64,000 bases of DNA from Schizochytrium sp. TIO01 (Eukaryota > Sar > Bigyra > Thraustochytrida > Thraustochytriidae). A program made the translations under genes and the position numbers. Positions 21,537 to 33,061 of this stretch are shown here, piece after piece. The first letter of the stretch is position 1; every line of letters starts with the position of its first letter. The notes below the pieces were generated by a model. The model was given only the letters and a program-made list of their open reading frames with translations, was not told where the DNA came from and searched no databases. The DNA lies in NCBI GenBank assembly GCA_004764695.1, contig SMSO01000025.1:3369102-3433101 (forward strand), in the 5' to 3' direction.

Positions 21537-22285
21537 TTTGTCTGTTGTGCCTTTTCGCTTTTCCCCTCCTGCTTCCAGGCAGTTCCGTCAAGAACACCCG
21601 CGGCGCGCCCCTCACATCTTGCCCGCCACTGCCTCTGCCTCCACTGCCTCACACCCACTGCCACTGGCGGCCCCCTCACAGCTTCGGGAAACTTCTCCTT
21701 TCCTTCCCTTTCCAGCCGGCTTCTCTCATTCTCGCGTGAGAAGCACGAGGCCGCCCGCCGCCTAGCGCGCGCGGAGAAAGGAACGGAACGCATACGCGGC
21801 CCATTACCTTTCACGCTAGCGCAGGCCAGACCGTCGGAGAACACCAGTTCCAGAGCGTCCAGAAGTTCCCGATGTTCTCGTACGATTGCACTACCTGCTG
21901 CTGCTGCGTCGGGGTGGTAGCGGCGGCTAGCTGACTGGTAGCAGCAAAAGCAAACTGGCTGAAGCAGAGAAAAGGGGCGCTGAAGCGAGAGAGGAAGGAA
22001 GGCCCAGAACTTGGAACGGCAGCCAGAAGGAGATGGGCAAAGCCGGGCTTCGAGACGCGACGCGACGCGACGCTGCGCTGTGCTGCGCTGCAGCGAACGA
22101 ACGAACAGGCTGGGCGAGCACCATGTGCAGGCGCCTGCTGCCTCGCCTCTGGCGGAAGCCGGAAGTACGGCACGTACGCGCTTCGTTATTCACGCTCGCT
22201 GAGAGGGCACGGAGAGACGGCTCGGAGATCGCTTACGGACTAACTAGGAATAAATGTATGCATACGTGTCATAAGCACAGCAGTT

Positions 22286-22392
22286 AGTTTTTGTTTGTTT
22301 ATAAATGATTATATTTGTTTGTTTGTATTTGTTTGTTTGTATTTGTTTGTTTGTTTATAAATGTTTGTTTGATTGTTTGATTGATTGATTGC
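22286..22392. repeat. (TTTG)n-rich microsatellite
   Basis: Repeated TTTG units with ATAAATG and ATTG interruptions, ending in GATT repeats. Confidence 0.9.
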
Positions 22393-22720
22393 TCATTGGA
22401 AAGGAAAGAAAGCAAAGACTTTTAGCAGGAGAAAGAAAGAAAGACCCGTCAGTTGCATCGCTCACTTCTTTCTTTCAAGCGTCGAAGAGTCGGCGCGTGC
22501 GCGTCCTTTGTGCCAGAAAGGGCTGAAGCTCGAAGGCCCCGAGTGCGTGCGAGCAATGCACGGCGCAAAAGGAGAGGGACGGGGGCGGGGAGGAGGACCG
22601 CTGCGCTGCGAGGCTGCACGATTAATTTTTGAAGGGTTTGTTTGTTTGTTTGATTGTTCAACCAACTCTTGAATGAGCATCCCAGCAGAGGTCTTTCGAG
22701 TCCGAATTCAAGTTCGTGCA

Positions 22721-22730
22721 TCAGTCAGTC

Positions 22731-22768
<38 letters not shown>

Positions 22769-22772
22769 ATAG
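22721..22772. repeat. (TTAG)n microsatellite
   Basis: Begins as CAGT repeats, then becomes about eleven TTAG units. The unit is four bases, so it is not the TTAGGG telomere repeat. Confidence 0.9.
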
Positions 22773-23067
22773 TTTAGTTGTTTAATTTTAAAAAATCAAG
22801 TTACTTTTCAAGAAGAGAACGAAGAAAAGGGAAGAAGAAAGAACTACGCGCTAGCAGTGGCTAAGAAGGCGCCTAATAGCTAGTTCCATCCTTCGTTAGT
22901 TCTTTAGTAAGTTCTTTCGATCCCTTCGTGGTTTCACGTTGCCGAGTGAGACTTCAAAAGGCTTTGAGGTGCCGTTGGGAGAGGGAGAGAGTAAGCACGT
23001 AAGGAGGCATCACGATCACGGTGGCCGTCGCGCTGTCGTCCGTGTTTTCGCGCATCGCTGTGAAGTA

Positions 23068-23119
23068 ATCGATCAATCAGTCATCAATCAATCGATCGAT
23101 CAATCAATCAATCAATCAA
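23068..23119. repeat. (ATCA)n microsatellite
   Basis: ATCA units with ATCG variants; CGATCGAT-type palindromic overlaps occur inside. Confidence 0.9.
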
Positions 23120-26100
23120 CCCTGTGAAGGGCTGGCGTTCTTTCTGCGGGTGCTTCTCGTTCTGTTCTTTTTGCGAGTAGACTCAGGCGAAGACTCACCG
23201 GAAAAACAAACAGACCACCTTCGAGTCGCGCCGAACGAAGGAGGCGGGACGTGCATCGTCGCCTGCGCCGCCGTGGCTTACTTATCCTGCCGGCTTTGCA
23301 CGGCGTGTGCAGGCGAGTACGCAGTAGAGGCCTCGCTGGGCACGGACCCTCCGCAAGCCTCGCAGGCTTCGCAAGCTTCGTCGGTTTCTGCGCGATCTGT
23401 TTGTCTCCCTCCGTCTCATAGTTATGGTTGTTTTTTTTTTGTTTGGTTTTTTTAAAATTAAATTTTATCTCGAAGAGAAAGATCACAACGATATATCCAA
23501 TGCCTTAAAATTATTATTATTAATATTAATATTTACGTGAAGAGCGATGGTGAGAGTTGGATTGTTGTTGCAGGCGTGACCATCAATACTGCTCAGGATC
23601 GAGAAGTCACAACGTGGCGACCTGAGCCGAGCCTGGTTTAACTCGGGGTTCTCGAGTCCTTTGCTAAAATGAAATGCGCTCTTCGCCATTCAAGGCAAAG
23701 ATTGCAGCACGGATTTTGATCACCGAGATTTGGCGCTCCACTTTGGAAGTCAACGCCGGAGAAGTTCTTAGTCTGCGATTGCCTTTATTGGCTGCCAGGC
23801 ATGAGCTTGGCGGGAGCCGTTGCTCTTGTACGTTGCTCTGGTTAGCGAAGGCGCTCCACCCGTTGGCGAGATTCTTTGCAATGCCACAAATGGTGCCTCA
23901 GAGGAACCAGGAACCGGGCCCTTGGACAAGTTGGCGATCTTTATGCAACGTCCAAAAGAAAGACCTGGGAAGAATCTATGGAATTCCGCTGGAGAACTTG
24001 AACTTTCGTCTATGATGAACCATCCACGATCAGTCTTACCCCGGAAGCTTTCAGGAGTGCATTTCGTTTCGCCCAGATCTGTGAGGCATGGCATCTGAAA
24101 GACATCTCTGAGGTTGGTTGTCGATACGAAGCCGGCATCCGGTATGATGATGGGCGCCTTGCTTATAGAGCACGGACGCCGCAAGGGTGTACGAGGAAAC
24201 GAATCGTCGTCGGGAAAGAGTCCTGACCAAAGCGTGCTCGGGCTACCGGGGGTTCGAGATGTACTCGTGGAGTTTTCTTTCCTCCGTCCCTTTTGGCATT
24301 CTTTGGAAATCACGGTATCCGAATGATGTCCCAGAGGCCAGAGAAACGAGACACATCGCAGTCCTGGGGAACTAACTGCCTGATCAGTTGTTGATTGTCC
24401 ATGTCCGATCGGGAATGTTTTGCAGTAGGTTTTGGCAACGCCCTGCTTTGGGCGTTCTCTGTAGAACGGATCGCTCTATATTTATTTCCAGGCAGGTATG
24501 GGATAAATCCTGGATTTAAAAAGAAAAGAAGAAAAAAGCAGCAGAAGGTCAACTTCATTTTATTTTATTCTATAAATGAAAGAATCCTCTTTTCTAATTT
24601 TTTTCCTTTTTTTTTTTTTTTTTTTTTGCAAAAATCAGAAACCGACGATGATCTCCGAGCAGCCACGCCGCGGCAGCAGCGCGGCCACTCGGAGCTTGCG
24701 ACAAACGCGTTCTTCCTCCTTTGCTGCCTGATTCGGCGAGTTTGAAACCTATCTGTACTGTCATGATGGTGTTCGTCAACCATCCTGAGGCTGCCTGCTG
24801 CTGCTATTGCTGTTTGAGAACAGCCTGCTCTCCTAAGTTACCTACCTCCCTAAGTACTCATTAGGTGGGACTTCTTGTGTTTGGCAAGAGGGGCGTACCA
24901 GCGGGGAACCCGCACTGACCTCCGAGTTGATGATTGTTTTCGAACTGCATCTCTTTCGAATGAGTGAGTATCGATCGACGGAGTGATTCAAAATCAGAAA
25001 CTCAAATCGTGAGGTCAACGCTGCTGGCGCTTGGGGTTGGGCTGCTGGCGGGCTGCCGGCGGAGATCTACTCAGGCGTCTGGGTTTGCCGCTAGTCCGGG
25101 GTGGCAGGGGATCGGGCCAGGACGCGGTCTGTAGCCAGCATGGGCCTTGAACACTTGCGAGCGTGCGGGTGTGCGTGGTAGAGTGCGTGCGAGCAGTCCC
25201 TGAGGATCAACGGGTTCAAACTCGAGATTTCGAAATGGCGCCGACTCGAAGTAAGTGGTGCCATCCCTGATGCTGCTCAGCGCCTTCCTCCGCCATCAGC
25301 CGCTTGCTACCTAGCCGCTCCGGGAGCATCCTTCGCGCCCCAACCAACGCAGCTGTCCCAGCTTGCCTTCTGGCGCAGCTTGGCTTGTCTCTTGAATTGC
25401 AATCTTGGGAAGACCGCCGAGGTGGGCTAGCTCGTGGAGCCATGGCGACCATCATAGACATCTTGATCGAGCACCACGATGCGGTCGAAAGTTAGCAGCT
25501 TCGGCCCTTGGAGCTCGTTTGTGAAAGCGAAAATCGCCAGCTCCGTCTCGAGCGCATGCACGCCCAAGCTCACGCTGCTGCTCATGGCGGTGCACCGCCG
25601 CTTCATTAAGTAAAGTCTCCTCAGCGGAGCGTGCGAAGGCGCAAGAAGTCGCACCACGCCCAAAGCAGGCGAGCTCGCAGCTCTCGCTCCCAGGCGTTGC
25701 GAGGCATCTCGGCGAAGAAGCCCTGCGAGGCAAGAAAGCCCAATTCGCTCTTGCTCGCGGAGGCAGGCGTCGCTTCCCTTCGATGGCCAAGAGCAGCGGA
25801 TGAGGCAGGCGCTGGGAGCCGCGAGCTTTCTCTCAGCTACGAGCTTCCCGCCTATTTGTCTGTGAGGCAGTGCCTAAATACCCGTTGCAAGCCGGTGCCC
25901 TGGTGCCGGAGCCCTGCTTAGCAGTGCTGGTATCTTTGCTGTTGCACGTTGTTGTCTCAAAGAAGTCCGTCCATTTGGTGAGCACGCTCGAGTTCAACTT
26001 CCTTGAAAATCTTGAACGAAAGATCGAGCGGCAACGGCGCAGACAGCCAGCGGCGCTCTGATTGAACGCGGCCGAAGGGCTCGCGCAGGAATAAAGAGGC

Positions 26101-29100
26101 GCCGAGGCAGAGCCCCGAAACGACGTAGACTTCGCGTTCCTGGGACCAGGCCCTGGCCGAGGGACTTGCAGAACTTCAAGCTCGAGGTCGCCCTAAGCTG
26201 ACGAGGAGAACTGGAGCTCGCTCAGTTCTGGGTCACCCTTGAGGCCTGCATTGCATTTTGCAAAGATTGGCCTCATACAAGTCCAAAGTGGGTGTGTGCC
26301 CCGACGGATTCAAGTCCCTCGCTCGCCGCGCCGAAGAAAAGTTTTTGGCAGGTGCAGAGACGCACGCTCGCATCGGCGCATCCCGCCACAGCGTCTCTCC
26401 ATGAGGACCGCGTCAAAGCGACGGTGATAAACTTGAACTTGAACTTGAACTTGAAGTTAAAGTTGAAGGTGGCCTCCTTGAAGTCAAAGTCTTTGCGCGT
26501 ACGGGCCTCTCCGCCGTCGCCGCTGTCCTCTGCCGAGTACATACATTAGTATTGTCCTACGTATGTTCTTTGACCAGTTTGAAACTTTAACTAGCATTTC
26601 AAAAAATAATATTTCAAAAAATAATAACATTAATAATATTAACAATATACAGATAAAAATAAGGCCCGTATATCTGCATATATAAAAATTGAAAAAAAAA
26701 AAAGAGAAAAATAACCTCCGCATGAAAAGAGGAATGTTATGCAATCATTTGAAAGAAAAACAAAAACAAAAATGAGAAACGTAGTAGGTGCCTAGGTAGG
26801 GGTAGCGGGTAGGAAGTAAGGTAGAAGGAAGGAGGTCGCTTCCACGATCTGAGTTTAATTAACTTCAAAGAGAAGGAGGAAAAAGCATATTGGAATAGAG
26901 CAGCCTCCTTCTTCTTCCTTCCGAGGCCTTTCCAGCCTCCTGCCCTACTTCCGTCATGCCCAACCGTCGCGGTTGTCGGCGGACTGTGCCACAGACAGAC
27001 AGAGCCGTCGCACCGCTAACGAGGCACTTCTTTCTTCTTCCTCCTCTTCTTCTTGCCCAGGTGTTCCCTGCAGCACGGCACAGCACAGGCAGCAACAAAG
27101 AACAGAACACGCGAACGGAAAAGGGATCGCAGGTGGAGAAATCTTGCGTCATCATGAACTGAGGAGGCATTAACAGCAGACGCGGCCTTCGAAAGGCTTG
27201 CAATGGCTGCCATCATGACGATAAATAACTGTGTGCCAAAGAGAGCGCGCCACCACGTCATCAAAACTCAATAAAGATCGTGGGAAAGATCTGGATACCG
27301 TATCATCTTGAAAGTTACGAAGAACTGACTCCTTATTGTTGAAGAAAGCAAACAGACGCAGATCAGGCAGCCCACGCCTGTTGGTGCCGGCGGCTTTGTG
27401 GGGCCAAGTGGCCGAGCGACGACGGAGACGGCGCGGCTTCTGAAGAGGAAAGACTCCCCGAGGCCTCGAAGAAGCAGCCTTCTGACCCGGAGAAGCACGC
27501 TCTAGAAAATGAACTCATTCGAGGCAAACCCGCTTCTGGTAAAGGAGGGGTCCCAGCATTACAACGGTTGCTATGGGTTCCTAGACTAGCGAACATCCAC
27601 CACTGAAGCAAACCCTCCCACATTCTTGACTATCCCGAGCTCACTGTGGGGAAGAAGCTTCCATTGAATGATATGTGATATGGGGTCTCACACTGGAATG
27701 AAAAGGAGGGTTCTCCTCACAACGGCTACCACAGGAGGGGCCAAGCGGTCGTCCTAGCAGCGAATCTACACCCACTTGGTAGTGAGTGGCCTTGGCTGAC
27801 TGATTTGCTGAAGCGAGAGCTAAGCGGGATGAGCTTCAAAAGAAGGGCGCGGGCGAATACGGAATGCGCTCTCTGGGTCCGAGAGAGCACGCCTTTGCAA
27901 ACTTCAGACCTGTGCCCCGCCCAGCTCGCCCAGCTCGCCTCGCCTCCTCGAAGTCCCAGCTGTAGTAGATTCTCGCTGTTATAATAGTGAGTGAGTGGGT
28001 AAGCAGGCATAGTGTAGATCTGTGATAGCTGACTCCGAGTTCGAGAAAATCTGAAGCCTGGGCGAAGGAATGTGTGAGACAGAGAAAGAATAATTTTCTT
28101 TTCGAGGTTTTATGGCCTTTCTTGCAAGGTGTGCACGGGGCTCCACACCTCTCTCTCTCTTACAATTGGCCCCCTCCTTCTCTGCAGACCACCACTACCT
28201 CCCAAGAACTCCAGTGCAGGAAAGAGGTAGGATTTAGGAGTATTCAAGTATCTTCAATAGGATTAGTATCTACCTCCTCACACGCACACTGCAGGCTAAA
28301 AGCACAGAGGAGACGTGACTGCGAGAGAGCTCTGATTGTGAGAACTCGGCTCCTCACAAAGAAGAGTTGTCCTCTCGCTAAATTCTTTTCTTTATCACTT
28401 CTTTCACTTCTGTAAGGAATGAGGTTATGAATGAACCCCGTCTAGATGCGAGCCCTGGAAACACATGGCGAGAAAACACACGACTTGAGATCCTGCCGAA
28501 ATACAGGAACCTCGCAGACGAATGCTCTCCTCGAGTGCCTGAAGAAACTCCTTTGAAGGGCCCAGTTATCGCATCGCACTCAGAATTAGGCTCCTGCCAA
28601 TGCTTCGAGAGCATCTAAGCTTTATGTGCGATCATCATTCGACAACTAGAGATGATTGCAATTTCTATTAAAATCCTTTTTCCTTTTACTTTTTCTACTA
28701 AAAGTAAATAAATGAGTAAACAATAAAATGATGATCTCTATATTCTTTCTAATCAAAAATACAATTATGGTGCCAAAAAGCGAAGGCCCCTCACAAATCT
28801 CTCTCACACACTCCTCACAAGATCCGCCAGTGGCAACGGGGGTGAATTACTTTTCTTTTCCTTTTCCTTGCTTTGGATCCTACTGGTCCTCCCCACCCAC
28901 AGTAGCAAAGAGTCGGAGGGAATTCCCTCCAGCTCCCTCTGTTCTCCACTGGGACTCTGTCCCTCTCTTTTCTCCCCCTCGGAGGTCCTCTTTTGGCTCT
29001 TTGTTTCTGCCTTTTCTTTCCCTCTCTGTATTAATTATTTATTTGTTTTTCGCTCTCTCTCTGTCTGTTTGTCTGTCTGTCTGTCTGTTTGTCTGTCTTG

Positions 29101-29437
29101 TTCCGGATGCCTTCATTCATCCAGACCAAGACGCGACCGACGCCCGGAGCAGCCGACGCCGCCCTCGTAGCCTACGCCGCGCAAGCCAGGACCAAGTTCG
29201 CCCTACCGCCCTCGCCTTGGCAGCAGCCCGGAAGCCGCCCGTGCGAGCCCAGGCTGCCGCGCATCGTCCGCCGCGGCGCATCGTTCCCCGGCTGTGCGTG
29301 ACCGCTCTTCCTCTCTGCTAAATCATCATCGCCTGTGCCTTCACTTGCCTTCTTTTTCTCTTTCCCTCTTTATTGTCCGTAGCCTGCGAACTCCGGCAGA
29401 AGCCAGGCAGCAGCGAGTGACACCCAGGTATCGTGGG

Positions 29438-29438
<1 letters not shown>

Positions 29439-29471
<33 letters not shown>
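29439..29471. repeat. (CAG)n trinucleotide repeat
   Basis: Eleven consecutive CAG units in GC-rich DNA about 0.43 kb upstream of the copy B start codon. Confidence 0.95.
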
Positions 29472-29472
<1 letters not shown>

Positions 29473-29900
29473 CGGAGGAGACGGAGAAGAACGAGGACGA
29501 CGGCCTCGCTTCTTCCCTTCTCTGCTCCTTTCCTCCTTCTTTTTGCTTTCTTTCTTCCTTTCTTGCTTCATTAGTCTCTCTTTGTATTGAGGAGCAAGAC
29601 TAGCTGGCTTTCTAAGGAAATTGGTAAGAACTGCGTAGGATAAGACATACATATCAGGGTACTTGTGGATCCTGTCCTGGCGAGATTGTCAAGAGCGGAT
29701 CAGAGTTGGAGTGAGCTGGCCTTGAGATCGAGGTCTTGGTCAGCTGTTGTTGTGTGGGTTTCGAGACTCGCGCCACAACTTTGCTGGGTTGATTATCGCA
29801 GTAGACGAGACCGTCTGCATGTGTGAGAGGAGTGCCCGCAAGTCTAAGAAACGTCAGAAGAAGGACTTGTAGAGCGAGTCCTCAGATTTGCGAGCGTGTC

Positions 29901-30182
29901 ATGAACTCATCTACGGAAATTGATGCGTCGGCAGACCTGCAAGCCCGTATTGCGCTTATTGCAGCGTCTGCCAAAACACGCAACCCCGAAGGTTACAAGT
30001 TGACGCCAGTGTCATCGCTCACCTCGTCATCCTCCCACTCATCGGGATCGCCTTCACAAAGCCCCAACTCCCAGGGGTCTTACGATGATGCCAACTTCAT
30101 CAATGTGAGGTCTGGCCAAGTCATCATGCTTCTTGACAGTGCACGCAATATGTCGCCTTACTTGCAGGTGATGCCGATGTAA
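29901..30182 (+). CDS. Small RNPEGYKL-family protein, copy B
   Basis: A 93-residue paralogue of the protein at 20487-20753. The start is the ATG at 29901. The frame is open a further 26 codons upstream, but only from a GTG and without similarity to copy A. Shared blocks are: a helix LQARIALIAASAK, then RNPEGYKL-x-PV, a Ser-rich linker (here Ser/His/Pro/Gln), and N-x-RSGQ-x-x-MLLD-x-ARN-x-x-x-YLQ. The linker is longer and differs in sequence, as expected for disordered spacer DNA, while the two end blocks are conserved. This pattern supports purifying selection on both. The function is unknown. The upstream flanks of the two copies show no obvious similarity, so the duplication is not recent. 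Confidence 0.78.
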   Translation: MNSSTEIDASADLQARIALIAASAKTRNPEGYKLTPVSSLTSSSSHSSGSPSQSPNSQGSYDDANFINVRSGQVIMLLDSARNMSPYLQVMPM

Positions 30183-33061
30183 ATAAAGCCACTCAGCAAC
30201 TTACCCTACCACCTGTCAACATCAACATCATCATCACGAACGGCTCGGCTCGCCCAGTCATATAACTCCACGCCTTATAAGTCATCCACTCGTGATCACA
30301 TTACGTACATAAATTCATTCAAAAATTTGTCCATCTATGTCCCTCCGTAGTCCAGCAGCACTGAGCGCCATGTAATGTATGCCACCAAGGTATCGAAAAC
30401 GCACATTGTCTTTTACGAGGTTCCCGTGACAACTAATTCTCAAATAAGTTCTCTGTATAAATTTATGCTTGTGAAGGAAATTTTGGGTTGCTGAGAAGCC
30501 GTCTTAATCTTGCTACTTTTATTATAAAGGGAGCTAGCCTGTGGCAAGATAGATTTAGCTGCAAAAACTTCCCGGTGTAGCTTGAATAATCCTGGCGAGT
30601 ACTTTGATAAGCAAATCTGGTGAAAGCGAGGAGTTTTTCCGTTACCCAAATTACTCTGTCTTTCTTATCTGACTTATTATAAGCTGACAGTAATTGTGTT
30701 TATTTCAAAGCTTTGACAGGGTAACTTTTAGAATTTATCCAGTAGTAATTGCGTGCATCAACCCCATGCAAAAGTAGAAGACAAAGTTATTTTAAGGAGA
30801 GATCTGATTAATTTGCTGGTCATGTTTTCATGCCCATCGAGACTAACTTTTTGTACGCTCCGACAGAACTTACAGAATGCCAATTTTGAGAGTTTATTTT
30901 TTAAAACAAAAGATGCACTTTTGATCCTCTAATCAAACGTAATGTCTTCTTCATTCTGTAAAGTTACCGAGTTAAATTTTTGCCTATTGCCTAAGATTCT
31001 TCACTCCCGCCTCTACATAGAGTATGCCTCTTTTCTCATACATTCTAAAACACCACGTCATTGAACCTCTCTATTTGTTGCAAACACCACGTCATTAAAC
31101 CTCTCTATTAGTTCAATTTACAGAACCAGAGGAAAAAAAGTTAGAATTGGGACTCTGTAACGCTACAACTTTACAGGACTGGATCAATTGCAAATATTGA
31201 AGCGAATCTTTTGACTCTAATGTTCGTATTCTCGAGCGGTTGCCGCCTCAAGTCGAAAGAACAAATATCCTCGGTCCCCTGCTATCCTTATTTGCCACCA
31301 GCAATTCCAATTACCCACTCTCTGAGCTGTCCTCTGAATGATCTGTACTACTAAAGTAGTCGGCCTGATCAGCCGTGTCATCCCCAGCCGACGTCATCCG
31401 ACTCGCCGTCCCTCCATAAACCAGCAACGACCAACTCGCGCTCTTCTTCCTCCAATGCTGGTGAAGATTTGCAGGCGGTCAGTCCCAGGGAGCCAACTAA
31501 CTGTCTTTCGGCACATAAGATCAACAAAAGCATCATTTCCTGCGCACTATTTCCAACTTTTTCACCGGGCAAGACGAACGATACCGGTTCAGCTCAGGCC
31601 ATAATCATCTGCCACAATCGTCGCGCCAAAAGCCCATCGGGGAGTGAAACTCTGAGGTCCTCAAGTTATACCATCGTATAGCGAGAATCGCGTGCTACTA
31701 TCTAACACTCGTAGTAATACTCCTACTACCCATCTTTAAACCCGGAATGAGAATTATATGAAGTTGTCGAGAATCTCACGAAGTATCAATCAGCGCGAGG
31801 CGTGGTTCGCATTTTTGGGGCTCTTTTAGGGAAAGCCCTAGCAGAAGCTCTACCTCGCACGCGCCTATATCTGGGGCTTAGACAGCTAGCGGCGCTGCCG
31901 AGAGCCACAGAATATGTTGATTGATGCGCTGTGATGAAGCTCTTCCGTGAACACATAAAACTCAAGAGTTGTGAAAGAAAAGAATGAAGTTTTCTTTTCC
32001 TCTTTCTGATCTGGTCAAATTAAAAAAAGAAAAAAGGTAACTTGAAGAAGCATGATGGAAAAGGAAAGACAACGTGTTGTAGAAGACGAAAGCTCAGACA
32101 GACTCGACTCGGAAGGAGAATAGAGCGTCGAGAGCTTAAGAGCCGCCGAACGGTCAGAGAGCGATTCGCTCGAGAGAAGAGTTCAGATAACTCGCGAGGA
32201 TGATTTGATGTTCCTAATGAGATGGGCTCATGTTTTTACAACTGCATCTTTGGACTTTCTGGTATCTCTGTGATGACGCAAAGAACTCAACGCAGCTGAG
32301 TAGAGGCAAGAGCAAGAAGGACCCTCCGCCTCTCAGGTCTCTACCTCCATCGCCGCAACTACGTCGACGATGATCCGCCTCGCATGAAGGTTTCCAGCCA
32401 AAGCCAAGTGGCCGTGGCAATCTTGGCCGCAAAGATGTCCCGAGTCGGCCTTGGAAAACACGAGTTTGAACGAGCCAGACAGCCAGCCAAGCAGCCGGTA
32501 AGCAAGCAAAGCACGGCAAGACTCACGAGCTTGCAAGGTCCAGCACAGGTCTTCGCAGGTGAAGCCCGTGAAGAGCTTTCGGAAGGACTCCTTCGACGCT
32601 TCGACGCTTCGACGCTTCGACGCAGAGTCTGAAGAGTCTGAAGCAGTCGACCCGGATGGGGTTTTGAAGTGCTAGCGCAGCTTCATCATGTTACAAATAA
32701 ACAATCAAACAATCTATCGATCAAATCAGTCAATCAATCAAAGAAAGAAACATTTTGAAAGGCGGAGGATACCTGGCAGTGCTATCCGTGGATAGCGAAA
32801 ACTGGTAGCAGTGGGAGCAAAGCAGACAGACTGAGAAAGACGAAAGAGCAGAGAAGCGAGCAAAGTGAAAGCTCTCTCCTGGAGAGAGAGAGATTTAGTG
32901 CTGTCTCTGGGAGACAAGATATTCGTCGGGCTAGCTAGGTATTGGGCTAGCCAGTAAGGCGCTTAGAGAGAGAGGGAGGGAGGAGGGATTCTTGAATTTG
33001 AATTTGAATTTGGATTTTTGAAAGCAGTCGAGGGCCAGCAGATCTCGATTGGGCCTCATCC
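30183..33061. other. Intergenic region with small tandem repeats
   Basis: About 2.9 kb without a supportable gene. A 34-bp segment is tandemly duplicated at about 31048-31114 (core ACACCACGTCATT), a CTTCGACG repeat lies at 32591-32623, ATCA-type repeats at about 32705-32740, and GAATTT repeats at about 32993-33016, just before the SLC12 start codon. The last part should contain the SLC12 promoter and leader. Confidence 0.6.
31048..31114. repeat. 34-bp tandem duplication
   Basis: Two adjacent copies of an AAACACCACGTCATT-led segment ending CCTCTCTATT, differing at a few positions. Each contains an ACGTCA motif, which resembles CRE/bZIP sites. Confidence 0.8.

Larger units (their letters stand above)
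20754..29900. other. Gene-poor GC-variable region between the two small paralogues
   Basis: About 9 kb without a gene I can support. Many medium-length frames are open on both strands in GC-rich patches (21.0-22.2, 23.6-24.4, 25.2-26.5 and 28.8-29.5 kb), so intron-rich genes or long structured leaders cannot be excluded. It includes a hairpin-forming inverted repeat at 21498-21536, a 16-bp palindrome at 28915-28930, and many simple repeats: TTTTC at 21191-21223, TTTG at 22286-22392, TTAG at 22721-22772, ATCA at 23068-23119, AACTTG at 26430-26467, TGTC at 29051-29099 and AGC at 29439-29471. Confidence 0.5.

Noticed and set aside
22721-22772. TTAG run considered as telomere-like sequence
   Set aside because: The unit is four bases, interrupted, and sits inside the window beside many other tetramer microsatellites.
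23768-24313. 181-codon minus-strand frame
   Set aside because: Good length, but plus-strand frames over the same DNA are also open and no motif or family could be recognised, so it is not called.
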